Below are positions 8,634 to 17,507 of a stretch of 64,000 nt of DNA, one piece after another. Position numbers and translations under genes: made by a program. The notes under the pieces are model-generated. The model did not search any database. It was not told the origin of the DNA and worked only from the letters and a program-made list of their open reading frames with translations. The DNA comes from CAZTHL01 sp964613585 (GTDB lineage Bacteria; Pseudomonadota; Alphaproteobacteria; DSM-16000; Inquilinaceae): the NCBI GenBank assembly GCA_964613585.1, contig CAZTHL010000003.1, positions 1 through 64,000 on the forward strand. Direction: 5' to 3'. The stretch's first letter is position 1. Every line of letters begins with the position of its first letter.

Positions 8634-9185
8634 GTGGCTGAAAAAACACTGGCAAAACGGCCGGTTGGCCGTCCCAAAATCGGCAAACCGCATCCGATCG
8701 ATGTGCATGTCGGTGGTCGTGTCCGATTGCGACGTACGCTGCTCGGCATGAGTCAGGAGAAGCTTGGCGAAGCCATCGGCCTGACATTCCAGCAGGTGCA
8801 GAAGTACGAGCGGGGCGCCAATCGCATCGGATCCAGCCGGCTCTATGAATTGAGCCGAGTTTTAGACGTTCCGGTTTCATTCTTTTTCGACGATGCGCCG
8901 ATGCCGGACACCGAGCCAGCTTCCTCGGCGGCGGCGCTGGGCTTCGCCGAGGCAGCGGCGGATGCACAGTTTGAGCCGGATCCCATGGCGAAGCGGGAGA
9001 CGCTCGAGCTCGTTCGCGCGTACTACCGCATAGGCGATGCGTCAGTGCGCAAGCGCCTGTTCGAGCTGACCAAGGCGATCGCCAATGCGCACAGCGGCGA
9101 ATCCGAGACGAACCTTGACCTGGACAGCTCGGATGACAGTGACGAGGACGAAATCGGGCCCGGGAACAGCAGCATGGCCGTTTGA
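8634..9185 (+). CDS. phrR: XRE/Cro-CI type regulator (PhrR-like)
   Basis: A regulator of about 183 residues. Its helix-turn-helix (VGGRVRLRRTLLGMSQEKLGEAIGLTFQQVQKYERGANRIGSSRLYELSRVLDVPVSFFF, shown here by its key words MSQEKLGEAIGLTF and YERGANR) matches the conserved alphaproteobacterial protein found between lnt and metK. In Sinorhizobium the adjacent gene phrR is pH-inducible. A basic KRPVGRPK stretch near the N-terminus resembles an AT-hook. The C-terminus is acidic (DLDSSDDSDEDE). I favour the GTG at 8634 because homology begins just after it; a TTG at 8469 would add 55 unrelated residues. The targets are unknown. Confidence 0.85.
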   Translation: MAEKTLAKRPVGRPKIGKPHPIDVHVGGRVRLRRTLLGMSQEKLGEAIGLTFQQVQKYERGANRIGSSRLYELSRVLDVPVSFFFDDAPMPDTEPASSAAALGFAEAAADAQFEPDPMAKRETLELVRAYYRIGDASVRKRLFELTKAIANAHSGESETNLDLDSSDDSDEDEIGPGNSSMAV

Positions 9186-9236
9186 TTGGCGGACATCGCC
9201 GGCTGAGGCCGTTGACCGTCGGCGGGTTTCTTGTGA

Positions 9237-9254
9237 CAAAGCATCATGGCTTTG
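9237..9254 (+). promoter_or_regulatory. metK leader hairpin
   Basis: CAAAGC (9237-9242) and GCTTTG (9249-9254) form a perfect 6-bp stem with a six-base loop, about 45 bases upstream of the metK start. There is no T-run, so it is not an intrinsic terminator. Its place in the metK leader suggests a possible regulatory hairpin, but the sequence does not match the SAM riboswitch classes I know. Confidence 0.35.
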
Positions 9255-9299
9255 CCGAGGCCGAGCCATTCGATCTTGTCATCTTGAGAAGGACGCTCT

Positions 9300-10466
9300 G
9301 TGTCGAAACGTGATTACATTTTCACGAGCGAATCCGTGGCCGAGGGCCATCCGGATAAGGTTTGCGATCGCATCTCCGACGCCATTGTCGATCGCTTTCT
9401 AGGCAGCGATCCGCTTGCCCGCGTCGCCGTCGAGACACTGTGCACGACCAATCAGATCGTGATCGCCGGGGAGGTGCGCGGCCCCGAGGATATAGGCCAT
9501 GCCGTGCTCGAGGACGTGGCCCGGCACGCCGTCCGCGAGATCGGCTACGAGCAGGACGGCTTCCACTGGCAGAAGGCGCAGGTGCGCGTGCTGGTTCACA
9601 GCCAATCGCCCGATATCGCGGCTGGCGTCGACGCTGCGGGAGACAAGGACGAAGGGGCGGGCGATCAGGGGATCATGTTCGGATTCGCGTGTCGCGAGAC
9701 CGAGGCCTTGATGCCGGCGCCCATTTACTTCGCGCATGAGATCCTGCGCAGCCTTGCCGAAGCTCGCCATTCCGGTGCCCTGCCGGAGCTCGGTCCGGAC
9801 GCCAAGAGCCAGGTCAGCCTTCGTTATGTTGACGGCAAGCCCGTGGGCTCCACGTCGGTGGTGGTTTCGACGCAGCATGCGCACACTGTGGACCAACGGC
9901 ACGTGCGGGAGATTGTCAGGCCACACGTCCTCAACGTGCTGCCCGAGCAATGGATGTGTCCGGAGGAGACATTCTACGTAAATCCGACGGGACGGTTCGT
10001 GGTCGGTGGTCCCGACGGCGATGCTGGCCTCACCGGCCGAAAGATCATCGTGGACACCTATGGCGGTGCCGCGCCCCATGGCGGCGGCGCCTTCTCCGGC
10101 AAGGATCCCACCAAGGTCGACCGATCCGCGGCCTATGCCGCGCGCTATCTGGCAAAGAACGTCGTCGCGGCCGGGCTTGCGGACCGGTGCCTGATCCAGC
10201 TGAGCTATGCCATCGGCATCTCGAAGCCCCTCTCCGTCTACGTCGAGACCTTTGGCACCGCCGAGGTGGACGAGGACAAGCTGTCCGAGATCCTGCCCGA
10301 GCTTGTCGATTTGAGCCCACGCGGCATCCGCACCCATTTGGAGCTCAATCGTCCCATATATGCACGAACGGCGGCGTACGGCCATTTTGGGCGCACGCCC
10401 GAGACGGATGGCGGGTTTTCCTGGGAACGAACCGATCTGGTTGACGAACTGCAGCGGGCGTTCTGA
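9300..10466 (+). CDS. metK: S-adenosylmethionine synthetase
   Basis: A 388-residue enzyme making SAM from methionine and ATP. Motifs: SESVAEGHPDKVCDRISDA at the N-terminus (ATP and metal site), GAGDQGIMFGFA near residue 120, and GGGAFSGKDPTKVDRSAAYAAR (given by key words GGGAFSGKD and KVDRSAAY), the P-loop-like and active-site segments. The start is GTG (SKRDYIF), giving the normal family length. It supplies the methyl donor for the neighbouring miaB and trmB products and probably follows phrR under separate control, since 114 bp with a hairpin lie between them. Confidence 0.98.
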   Translation: MSKRDYIFTSESVAEGHPDKVCDRISDAIVDRFLGSDPLARVAVETLCTTNQIVIAGEVRGPEDIGHAVLEDVARHAVREIGYEQDGFHWQKAQVRVLVHSQSPDIAAGVDAAGDKDEGAGDQGIMFGFACRETEALMPAPIYFAHEILRSLAEARHSGALPELGPDAKSQVSLRYVDGKPVGSTSVVVSTQHAHTVDQRHVREIVRPHVLNVLPEQWMCPEETFYVNPTGRFVVGGPDGDAGLTGRKIIVDTYGGAAPHGGGAFSGKDPTKVDRSAAYAARYLAKNVVAAGLADRCLIQLSYAIGISKPLSVYVETFGTAEVDEDKLSEILPELVDLSPRGIRTHLELNRPIYARTAAYGHFGRTPETDGGFSWERTDLVDELQRAF

Positions 10467-11178
10467 CGATCCGGGCTCTCCGTCTGGCCGTCTTGGCGGC
10501 TTTCGAGGACGGCGGCACGGCCGGCGGCTCAGGCCCGGCCGTGCCGCCCTCCTGCAGGAGATGCTACCCCGGCTGTCGATTGATCTGCCGGAGCGACCCG
10601 GCTGGATCGAGCCGCAAAGGCTCTTCGAGCGGCCGATCCGTGATGCATGGCTCGAGATCGGCTTTGGAAACGGCGAGCATCTGGCGGAGCTGGCATCCTG
10701 TCAGCCGGAAATCGGGTTTATCGGCTGCGAGCCCTTCATGAACGGCGTCGCCAGCCTCCTGTCGAGGATCGAGCGCTGTCGCCTGAGCAATATCCGGATC
10801 TTCCCCGACGATGCCCGGCTGCTGCTGCCGTTTCTCCCAACAGCTCGGCTGGGCGGGTGCTGTCTGCTCTTTCCCGATCCCTGGCCAAAAGCTCGGCATC
10901 ACCGCCGTCGGTTTCTACAAGCCGATGTGCTGGATACTCTGGCGAGGATTCTGGCGGATGGCGCTGAGTTGCGCCTCGCCTCGGATGACGCCGCGTTGGT
11001 GGACTGGATGCTCTGGCTCGGACAAACTCATCCGTCCTTCGACTGGACCGCACGATCGCCAGGGGATTGGCGCGGCCGCCCTGAGGACTGGCCGCCGACG
11101 CGGTACGAGCGGAAGGCGCTGAAGGGCCCGCCAATCTTCCTGCGGTTTCGTCGGCGCCCGCGGTCATCCGCCCCATAA
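10441..11178 (+). CDS. trmB: tRNA (guanine-N7-)-methyltransferase
   Basis: A SAM-dependent enzyme that methylates G46 of tRNA. The segment RGRRHGRRLRPGRAALL corresponds to the conserved N-terminal family motif, LEIGFGNGEHL is the SAM-binding loop, and LFPDPWPKARHHRRR is the catalytic family signature. The C-terminal TRYERKAL motif is also present. The start is uncertain: conserved sequence begins near 10495, where no start codon is close, so I use TTG 10441, which overlaps metK by 26 bases. ATG 10408 or 10360 are alternatives, and ATG 10558 would remove the RGRRHG motif. The product is about 245 residues. Confidence 0.9.
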   Translation: MTNCSGRSDDPGSPSGRLGGFRGRRHGRRLRPGRAALLQEMLPRLSIDLPERPGWIEPQRLFERPIRDAWLEIGFGNGEHLAELASCQPEIGFIGCEPFMNGVASLLSRIERCRLSNIRIFPDDARLLLPFLPTARLGGCCLLFPDPWPKARHHRRRFLQADVLDTLARILADGAELRLASDDAALVDWMLWLGQTHPSFDWTARSPGDWRGRPEDWPPTRYERKALKGPPIFLRFRRRPRSSAP

Positions 11179-11247
11179 GAACCACGAAAGGCATTGGCAG
11201 GCTCCATCCCTGCCCCTATCTTGCGACGCAAGCCAGGGGAAGGATCG

Positions 11248-11272
11248 AGGTGGGCATTTGCCCGCCTTTTTT
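11248..11272 (+). terminator. Intrinsic terminator or attenuator before rimP
   Basis: An 8-bp stem (AGGTGGGC at 11248-11255 with GCCCGCCT at 11260-11267, one G-U pair), a four-base loop and a run of six T. It lies 70 bases after trmB and 80 bases before rimP. It is the clearest intrinsic terminator in the window and may end the metK-trmB transcript or attenuate read-through into the rimP-nusA operon. Confidence 0.85.
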
Positions 11273-11351
11273 GTTGATCCCCGCGGCCGCCGCCGGGTTG
11301 GGGCAGGACATGCAGCACCCCACCTTGAAGGCAGCGGGTCGATGAGGTGGC

Positions 11352-11882
11352 GTGGCCATGGTCGTCGCTGAGCGGGTTGGCGCCTTGATACAGCCGGCGC
11401 TTGAGGAGATGGGATACGAGCTCGTCCGCGTCCATATGTCGCGAGGTAGGCCGCCAGTGCTGCAGATCATGGCGGAGCGGGCGGATCGGCAGGGTATGCA
11501 GGTGGAGGATTGTGCTGTGATCAGCCGATCCGTGTCCGCGTTGCTCGATGTGGAGGACCCGATAGGAGGCAGCTACCACCTCGAGGTCTCGTCGCCCGGG
11601 ATCGACCGGCCACTCATCAAGCTCTCGGACTATCAACGTTTTGCCGGGCAGGAAGCACGGATTGAGATGCGTGAGCCGGTGGACGGAAGGAAGCGTTTCC
11701 GGGGCCGTCTGCTCGGTGTGGACGGCGAGAATATTGTGCTGGTTGCCGGAGACCCGGCTGGGCAGAACCAGTCCTCCACCGTGATGCTGCCATTTCGGGA
11801 CGTGGTGAGGGCGAAGCTGGTTCTGACAGATGAACTGCTGGCTCTGGGTCAGGGCAAGAGCCAAGCTGTCGGCCAGGGCTGA
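11352..11882 (+). CDS. rimP: Ribosome maturation factor RimP
   Basis: A 176-residue 30S assembly factor. The N-terminal alpha/beta domain (ALEEMGYELVRVHMSRGRPPVLQIMAE in outline) contains the family stretch DCAVISRSVSALLDVEDPI, followed by YHLEVSSPGIDRPL, the strongest RimP signature. A C-terminal SH3-like domain follows, starting about LSDYQRFAGQEARIEM. The GTG at 11352 or the ATG two codons later (11358) could be the start; GATGAGGTGG lies just upstream. It heads the conserved rimP-nusA-ylxR-infB-rbfA-truB-rpsO-pnp run. Confidence 0.95.
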   Translation: MAMVVAERVGALIQPALEEMGYELVRVHMSRGRPPVLQIMAERADRQGMQVEDCAVISRSVSALLDVEDPIGGSYHLEVSSPGIDRPLIKLSDYQRFAGQEARIEMREPVDGRKRFRGRLLGVDGENIVLVAGDPAGQNQSSTVMLPFRDVVRAKLVLTDELLALGQGKSQAVGQG

Positions 11883-11913
11883 GAGCCGAGATGCCCATCG
11901 ACGGCATGGATGA

Positions 11914-13458
11914 TTGAGTGGGAAAACAGATCTTATGGAGCTTCTACAGGTCGCCGACGCGGTTGCGCGTGAGAAGAATATCGAGCGTGATGAGGTATTG
12001 CTCGCCATGGAGCAAGCCATTCAGAAGGCCGGCCGCTCCAAATACGGGCTTGAGCATGACATCAGAGCAACGATCGACCGCCGGTCCGGTGACATCGAGC
12101 TGGCTCGATATCGTGAGGTTGCCGACCCGGTTGAGAACGATGCAACCCAGATATCCTTGACCGCGGCGCACCGCCGGGATCCCAACCTGTCTGTGGGGGA
12201 TTTTCTGGTCGACAAGCTGCCACCGATCGACTTTGGACGCATAGCCGCGCAGACCGCCAAGCAGGTCATTGTTCAAAAGGTTCGGGAGGCGGAGAGAAAA
12301 CGTCAGTATGATGAGTTCAAGCACCGTGTCGGAGAGGTCATAAACGGTCTTGTCAAGCGTGTGGAGTACGGTAACGTCACGGTCGATTTGGGTTTGGCGG
12401 AAGCGATGTTGCGACGCGACGAGCTTCTGCCGCGCGAGCATTATAAGGTGGGGGATCGTGTTCGGGCCTATATTGCCGATGTTCGGGAAGAGCCACGTGG
12501 TCCGCAAATCTTCTTGTCGCGAACGCATCCACAATTCATGGTCAAGCTTTTTTCCATGGAAGTTCCCGAAATTTACGACGGGATCATAGAGATCAAGGCC
12601 GTGGCGCGGGACCCTGGCAGCCGGGCGAAGATTGGCGTGATCAGCCATGACAGCTCGATCGATCCGGTGGGCGCCTGCGTGGGCATGCGCGGAAGCCGGG
12701 TGCAGGCGGTCGTCGGCGAGCTTCAGGGGGAGAAGATCGACATTATCCCATGGTCGCCCGAGCCGGCGACCTTCATCGTCAACGCGCTCGCGCCCGCCGA
12801 GGTGTCCAAGGTCGTTCTGGACGATGAGCAGCATCGGATCGAGGTGGTGGTTCCCGACGAGCAGCTTTCGCTCGCCATCGGTCGCCGTGGCCAAAATGTG
12901 CGTCTGGCATCGATGCTCACCGGCTGGGACATTGACATCCTCACGGAGGCGGAAGAGTCGGAGCGCCGGAACGAGGAGATGCGCCTTCGCAGCCAGATGT
13001 TCATGGAGGCGCTGGACGTCGACGACGTGATTGCCAATCTGCTCGTCGTGGAGGGCTTCACGCGGGTCGAGGAGATTGCCTTCGTCGACCTGGACGAGCT
13101 CACCGAGATTGAGGGCTTTGAGGCGGAGGTGGCTGCCGAGCTCCAGGACCGCGCGCGGGCCTTTCTCGAGGAGCGCGATGTCCGCATGACCGAGCGCTAT
13201 CGTCAGATCGGCGTAACCGATGAGCTGGCCGAGGTCGAAGGACTGACGCCCTCCATGCTCGTCGCCCTGGGTGAGAAGGATGTGAGGACGCTCGACGATC
13301 TGGCCGATCTGTCCAGCGACGAGCTCCTTGAGATTGTCGGTGGCGACGGATTGAGTGAAGCCGACGCCAGCGAGATCATCATGGCCGCCCGAGCGCACTG
13401 GTTCGCGGATCCCCCGGGGTCGGAGCAGCAGGCTGGCGGCGCGGCGAAGATCTCATAG
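11914..13458 (+). CDS. nusA: Transcription termination/antitermination factor NusA
   Basis: A 514-residue RNA polymerase-associated factor controlling pausing, termination and rRNA antitermination. Order: N-terminal polymerase-binding domain (about 1-130), S1 domain (NGLVKRVEYGNVTVDLG), KH1 and KH2 (GACVGMRGSRVQAV and AIGRRGQNVRLA), then two C-terminal acidic helix-hairpin-helix repeats (VVEGFTRVEEIAFVD, VEGLTPSMLVALGEK). I use TTG 11914, which gives the N-terminal length I expect for this family in alphaproteobacteria; ATG 11935 (MELLQVADAV) is an equally possible start. It functions with Rho, encoded at 48.2 kb. Confidence 0.96.
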   Translation: MSGKTDLMELLQVADAVAREKNIERDEVLLAMEQAIQKAGRSKYGLEHDIRATIDRRSGDIELARYREVADPVENDATQISLTAAHRRDPNLSVGDFLVDKLPPIDFGRIAAQTAKQVIVQKVREAERKRQYDEFKHRVGEVINGLVKRVEYGNVTVDLGLAEAMLRRDELLPREHYKVGDRVRAYIADVREEPRGPQIFLSRTHPQFMVKLFSMEVPEIYDGIIEIKAVARDPGSRAKIGVISHDSSIDPVGACVGMRGSRVQAVVGELQGEKIDIIPWSPEPATFIVNALAPAEVSKVVLDDEQHRIEVVVPDEQLSLAIGRRGQNVRLASMLTGWDIDILTEAEESERRNEEMRLRSQMFMEALDVDDVIANLLVVEGFTRVEEIAFVDLDELTEIEGFEAEVAAELQDRARAFLEERDVRMTERYRQIGVTDELAEVEGLTPSMLVALGEKDVRTLDDLADLSSDELLEIVGGDGLSEADASEIIMAARAHWFADPPGSEQQAGGAAKIS

Positions 13459-13478
13459 ATGTAGCTGGTAGGGATGGC

Positions 13479-14132
13479 GTGCGCGGGATGGACATCAGCT
13501 GGATCGACGGACAATCCCCTACCGTCTTGGAACCCGTTGATCAGGAAGGCGTCAGCAAGCAGTCGGCCGTAAGTCGGCGCTGCATTGCGACCGGAGAGGT
13601 GCAGCCCAAGGACCGTATGGTACGCTGGGTTGTGGGCCCTGACAGTGTGCTCGTGCCGGATCTGGCCGAGAAGCTTCCGGGTCGCGGCTTCTGGGTTACC
13701 AGCGACCGGCGGATCCTCGGGCAGAGCATTCGACGGCGACTGTTCTCACGCGCTGCGCGGCAGCCGGTGGTGGTGCCGGACGACACGCTGGAGCGGCTTG
13801 AGATCCTGTTGCGCGGCCGGTGCCTTCAGCTTGTCGGGCTGGCGCGGCGCGCGGGTCAAGCCGTTGCCGGGCTCGAGAAGGTTCGCTCGTGGCTGGAAAA
13901 GGAGCGTGCCGGATTGTTGCTTGAGGCGCGCGACGGCAGTGTCGACGGCTGGCGCAAGATCGCCGCGTCCGGTCGAGGGCGTGAGCTTCCGGTGCTGCGG
14001 CGGTTCGATGCCGCGGAGCTCGGAACAGCCTGGGGGCGAGATATCGTCGTGCACGGCGCCGTCGCCGAGGGCAGCCTTGCTCAGCGGCTGCTGATCGAGG
14101 CGCGCCGGCTTGACGGCGTGACGGGTGGCTAA
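13479..14132 (+). CDS. YlxR/DUF448 RNA-binding protein with L7Ae-like domain
   Basis: A 217-residue protein located, as usual, between nusA and infB. The N-terminal DUF448 domain carries the signature RRCIATGEVQPKDRMVRWVV and PGRGFWV. The second half (RCLQLVGLARRAGQAVAGLEKVRSWL) resembles an L7Ae-like RNA-binding domain, seen in alphaproteobacterial versions; single-domain YlxR proteins are about 90 residues. YlxR has been described as an RNase P-interacting or nucleoid-associated regulator in other bacteria. Its job here is not known. Starts at GTG 13479 and ATG 13488 are both possible. Confidence 0.88.
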   Translation: MRGMDISWIDGQSPTVLEPVDQEGVSKQSAVSRRCIATGEVQPKDRMVRWVVGPDSVLVPDLAEKLPGRGFWVTSDRRILGQSIRRRLFSRAARQPVVVPDDTLERLEILLRGRCLQLVGLARRAGQAVAGLEKVRSWLEKERAGLLLEARDGSVDGWRKIAASGRGRELPVLRRFDAAELGTAWGRDIVVHGAVAEGSLAQRLLIEARRLDGVTGG

Positions 14133-14204
14133 GAGGATGAGGCCGAGCGGATCGGTAAACATTTCGTTCGCAGACGCGAACGGGGACGGATTGACGCGAT
14201 AAGT

Positions 14205-16853
14205 ATGACCGAAAACAAGGAACAGGATCGTAAGACGTTGAGCCTCGGCTCGAAGGGCCGGCTGTCGATCGGAAAATCCGGCGAGGGCAGTCAGGTTCGG
14301 CAAAGCTTCTCGCATGGTCGCTCGAAGACCGTGCAGGTCGAGGTCAAGCGCAAGCGAACCGTTGAACAAAGAAGCAATTCGACAGGGCTGGCCGATGGTG
14401 GCGCGGCCGCGCGGCGCGCTGCCGAGGGTGGCGGTACGCAGGCGCGTGGCCGCGGCTCGCCCGGGCGGACCTTGACCAAGGCCGAGCGGGAAGCTCGTGA
14501 GCGGGCGCTTCGATCGGCGCGAGAGGATGAGGCCCGGCGACCGCTGGAGGAGGAGCAGGGACTCGTCGTTCTCGAGCCCGAGGAGATCGCTCCCACCGAG
14601 GAAGCGGAGGTACTGGACGCCGAGACCCTGCGCGCGCGCGAGCTCGCGGAGCTCAAGCGCATCGACGAGGAGGAGCGGCGCAAGGCGGCGGAGGAGCAAC
14701 GGAAAGCCGAGGAGGCCGAGAAGCTCAGGCAGGAGGCCGAGACCAAGAAACGCGACGATGCCAAGAAGCAGGAGCAGGAGGAGGAGCAGCGCCGGGCTGT
14801 CGCGGAGCGCGCCGGCAAGGCGGCTGCGGCCAAGTTCGGGACCACCTCGGCGCCCGAGGAGGAAGAGGCGGCAGCTGCCCGTCCCAAGAAGGGAGGCGTC
14901 CGTGCCGATGCAAGCAAGAAGGTTCCGGCTCGGACTCCGCGCTCCAACGAGCCTCGGCGTCGCTCTGGCAAGATGACGGTTACCCAGGCGCTGGACGAGG
15001 ATGGCGGCGAGCGGGTGCGAAGCCTCGCCTCCGTGCGCCGCGCCCGCGAGAAGGAGCGCCGCCTGGCGCAGCTGCAGTCCCAGGAGAAGATTGTCCGCGA
15101 TGTCGTTGTCCCGGAGACGCTGACCGTTCAGGAGCTGGCCAATCGCATGGCCGAGCGAAGCGGCGACGTGGTCAAGGCGCTGATGCGCATGGGTGTGATG
15201 GCAACAATCAACCAGACGATCGACGCCGACACCGCCGAGCTTCTGGTTGGGGAGTTCGGCCACCGGTCGCGCCGGGTCTCCGAAGCCGATGTGGAGATCG
15301 GCCTGGAGGGTGAGGCAGATACCACAGAGGAGTTGCTTCAGCGGCCCCCGGTGGTCACCGTGATGGGGCACGTCGACCACGGCAAGACCTCCCTCCTGGA
15401 CGCCTTGCGATCGACTGACGTGGTGAGCGGCGAGGCCGGTGGCATCACTCAGCACATCGGCGCGTATCAGGTGGTGGTGGACAGCGGAGACCGGGTCACC
15501 TTCATTGACACCCCCGGCCACGAGGCCTTCACGTCCATGCGCGCTCGGGGCGCCGATATCACCGATATCGTGATCCTGGTCGTGGCCGCGGATGACGGCA
15601 TCATGCCGCAGACGATTGAGGCAATCCGGCACACCAAGGCGGCCGGCGTGCCAATGATCGTGGCGATCAACAAGATTGATCTGCCGGACGCGACGCCGGA
15701 TCGCGTCCGGAACGAACTGCTGCAGCACGATGTTGTGCCGGAGGACATGGGCGGTGATGTCCAGACGGTTCCAGTGTCGGCAAAGACCCGCGAAGGGCTC
15801 GATCGACTTGTCGAGGCGGTGCTGCTGCAGTCGGAGATCCTCGAGCTCAAGGCCAATCCAAACCGTTCCGGTCAGGGCACAGTTATCGAGGCCAAGCTTG
15901 AACGCGGTCGGGGATCGGTCGCGACCATCCTGGTTCAGCGCGGCACACTGCACGTCGGCGACATATTCGTGACGGGAAGCGAGTGGGGTCGCGTCCGAGC
16001 GTTGATCAATGAGCGGGGCGAAAGCCTGGACTCGGCCGGCCCCGCGGTCCCGGTCGAGGTGCTTGGACTGAACGGCACGCCCTTGGCGGGCGACGACTTC
16101 ATCGTGGTCGACTCTGAGCAGCAGGCCAGGCATATCGCCGAGTACCGGAGCCGCAAACGCCGCGAGGCGATGCAGGTCGCGACCGGGCGCGGCACGCTTC
16201 AGCAGATGTTCGACCGGATCCAGGCCGGGGAGACGAAGGAGCTTCCGCTCGTCGTCAAGGGTGACGTCCAGGGGTCGATCGAGGCGATCGCCGGCAGCGT
16301 CGAGAAGCTCGGCGCCGAGACCAACGAGGTCAAGGCGCGCGTCCTCCATTCGGCCGTCGGCGGCATCAATGAAAGCGATGTCACCCTGGCCTCGGCGACC
16401 GGAGCGTTGATCATCGGCTTCAACGTTCGCGCCAACCCGCAGGCACGTGAGCTGGCAAAGCGAGACGGCGTCGAGATCCGCTACTACAGCGTCATCTATG
16501 ACGTCATCGATGACGTGCGCCAAGCGTTGTCGGGCCTGCTGGCGCCGACGACGCGTGAGCGCATGATCGGCAACGCCGAAATCCGTCAGGTCTTCGCCAT
16601 CTCGAAGGTCGGAAAGGTGGCCGGCTGCTATGTCACCGACGGCGTGGTCCGTCGCGGAGCGGGTGTTCGCCTGCTCCGTGACAACGTCGTGATCCACGAA
16701 GGCACGCTCAAGACCTTGAAGCGCTTCAAGGAAGAGGTGCGCGAGGTGCAGCATGGCTACGAGTGCGGCATGGCCTTCGAGAACTACGACGATCTCAGGC
16801 TCGGAGACGTGGTCGAGGCGTTCGAGGTCGAAGAGGTCCAGCGCCAGCTCTGA
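14205..16853 (+). CDS. infB: Translation initiation factor IF-2
   Basis: An 882-residue GTPase that places initiator tRNA on the 30S subunit. The N-terminal ~290 residues are low-complexity and highly charged, with a long Glu/Lys/Arg helical region (about 95-205). The conserved IF2_N part (VVPETLTVQELANRMAERSG) precedes the G domain: G1 GHVDHGKT (about 387-394), G3 DTPGHEAF, G4 NKID. Domains II, III and IV follow through VFAISKVGKVAGCYV near the C-terminus. The gene is intact and of normal length. Its opposite strand carries a very long open frame caused by codon bias. Confidence 0.98.
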   Translation: MTENKEQDRKTLSLGSKGRLSIGKSGEGSQVRQSFSHGRSKTVQVEVKRKRTVEQRSNSTGLADGGAAARRAAEGGGTQARGRGSPGRTLTKAEREARERALRSAREDEARRPLEEEQGLVVLEPEEIAPTEEAEVLDAETLRARELAELKRIDEEERRKAAEEQRKAEEAEKLRQEAETKKRDDAKKQEQEEEQRRAVAERAGKAAAAKFGTTSAPEEEEAAAARPKKGGVRADASKKVPARTPRSNEPRRRSGKMTVTQALDEDGGERVRSLASVRRAREKERRLAQLQSQEKIVRDVVVPETLTVQELANRMAERSGDVVKALMRMGVMATINQTIDADTAELLVGEFGHRSRRVSEADVEIGLEGEADTTEELLQRPPVVTVMGHVDHGKTSLLDALRSTDVVSGEAGGITQHIGAYQVVVDSGDRVTFIDTPGHEAFTSMRARGADITDIVILVVAADDGIMPQTIEAIRHTKAAGVPMIVAINKIDLPDATPDRVRNELLQHDVVPEDMGGDVQTVPVSAKTREGLDRLVEAVLLQSEILELKANPNRSGQGTVIEAKLERGRGSVATILVQRGTLHVGDIFVTGSEWGRVRALINERGESLDSAGPAVPVEVLGLNGTPLAGDDFIVVDSEQQARHIAEYRSRKRREAMQVATGRGTLQQMFDRIQAGETKELPLVVKGDVQGSIEAIAGSVEKLGAETNEVKARVLHSAVGGINESDVTLASATGALIIGFNVRANPQARELAKRDGVEIRYYSVIYDVIDDVRQALSGLLAPTTRERMIGNAEIRQVFAISKVGKVAGCYVTDGVVRRGAGVRLLRDNVVIHEGTLKTLKRFKEEVREVQHGYECGMAFENYDDLRLGDVVEAFEVEEVQRQL

Positions 16854-17051
16854 CGTCGCTCCCCACGGTCGCCATCGCGTCGAGGATCGGGGACGGCACA
16901 CGACCCGGGCGGTCGCCAACCTCTCTGTGTGACGGCGAGGCCACACGCGCTTGGAGCGTTGGGCCGAGCCGGCACTGGCCGCATGAGGATGTCTCGGTCG
17001 ATCGTGGCGACCGGGTGCCGCCCACTTCAGCTCGAAGGGTAAAGCGGAAGA

Positions 17052-17507
17052 ATGGAAGGGCGTCCCTCACGGACACGCTCACAACGGCAGTTGCGGGTCG
17101 GAGAGAGCGTGCGGCACGTGCTTGCGAACATCATCCAGCGGGGCGAGCTGCGAGATCCGGCCCTCCACGAGGTGCCGGTCACCGTGACGGACGTGGAGGT
17201 CAGTCCCGACCTGCGAAACGCCACGGTCTTCATCATGCCACTGGGCGGGGAGGGTGCAGGCGACGTCCTGGACGGGCTCCGTCGCGCCATGCCTTTCCTG
17301 CGAAGAGAGCTGGGCAAGGCTATCCGTCTGCGCTACACGCCCGATCTCCATTTCAAGGTGGACACCTCCTTCGATGAGGCAGCCCGCATCGAGCGATTGC
17401 TGGCCGAAGGGCGAGGCGGCGCTGTCCTGAGAGGCCCCGGGGCCGAGACCGGCGATGGGGGCGACACGGGCGACAAGGCGGCCAGGGAGCCGGACGATGG
17501 CACGTAG
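17052..17507 (+). CDS. rbfA: 30S ribosome-binding factor A
   Basis: A 151-residue KH-fold protein that binds 17S rRNA helix 1 during 30S maturation and cold adaptation. Family landmarks: QLRVGESVRHVLANIIQRGELRDP, VTVTDVEVSPDLRNATVFIMPLGG and the C-terminal LRYTPDLHFKVDTSFDEAARIERLL, given here only as anchors. An acidic, glycine-rich tail extends past the core. The gap from infB is 198 bp. It overlaps truB by 11 bases. Confidence 0.94.
   Translation: MEGRPSRTRSQRQLRVGESVRHVLANIIQRGELRDPALHEVPVTVTDVEVSPDLRNATVFIMPLGGEGAGDVLDGLRRAMPFLRRELGKAIRLRYTPDLHFKVDTSFDEAARIERLLAEGRGGAVLRGPGAETGDGGDTGDKAAREPDDGT

Noticed and set aside
9186..9299. SAM riboswitch upstream of metK
   Set aside because: The hairpin is there, but I could not match the conserved cores of SAM-II, SAM-V or SAM-SAH; reported only as a hairpin.
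11689..11704. AGCGTTTCCGG inside rimP as a third copy of the palindromic repeat
   Set aside because: Only the arm-like 11 bases match; the rest of the element is absent and the sequence is coding. A similar chance match occurs near 51443.
11944..13398. 484-codon minus-strand frame opposite nusA
   Set aside because: Shadow frame; nusA on the plus strand has all S1 and KH motifs.
13746..16946. 1066-codon open frame opposite ylxR and infB
   Set aside because: It is antisense to genes with full family motifs. The translation is rich in Leu, Arg, Asp and His as expected from reading high-GC codons backwards, with no recognisable domain.
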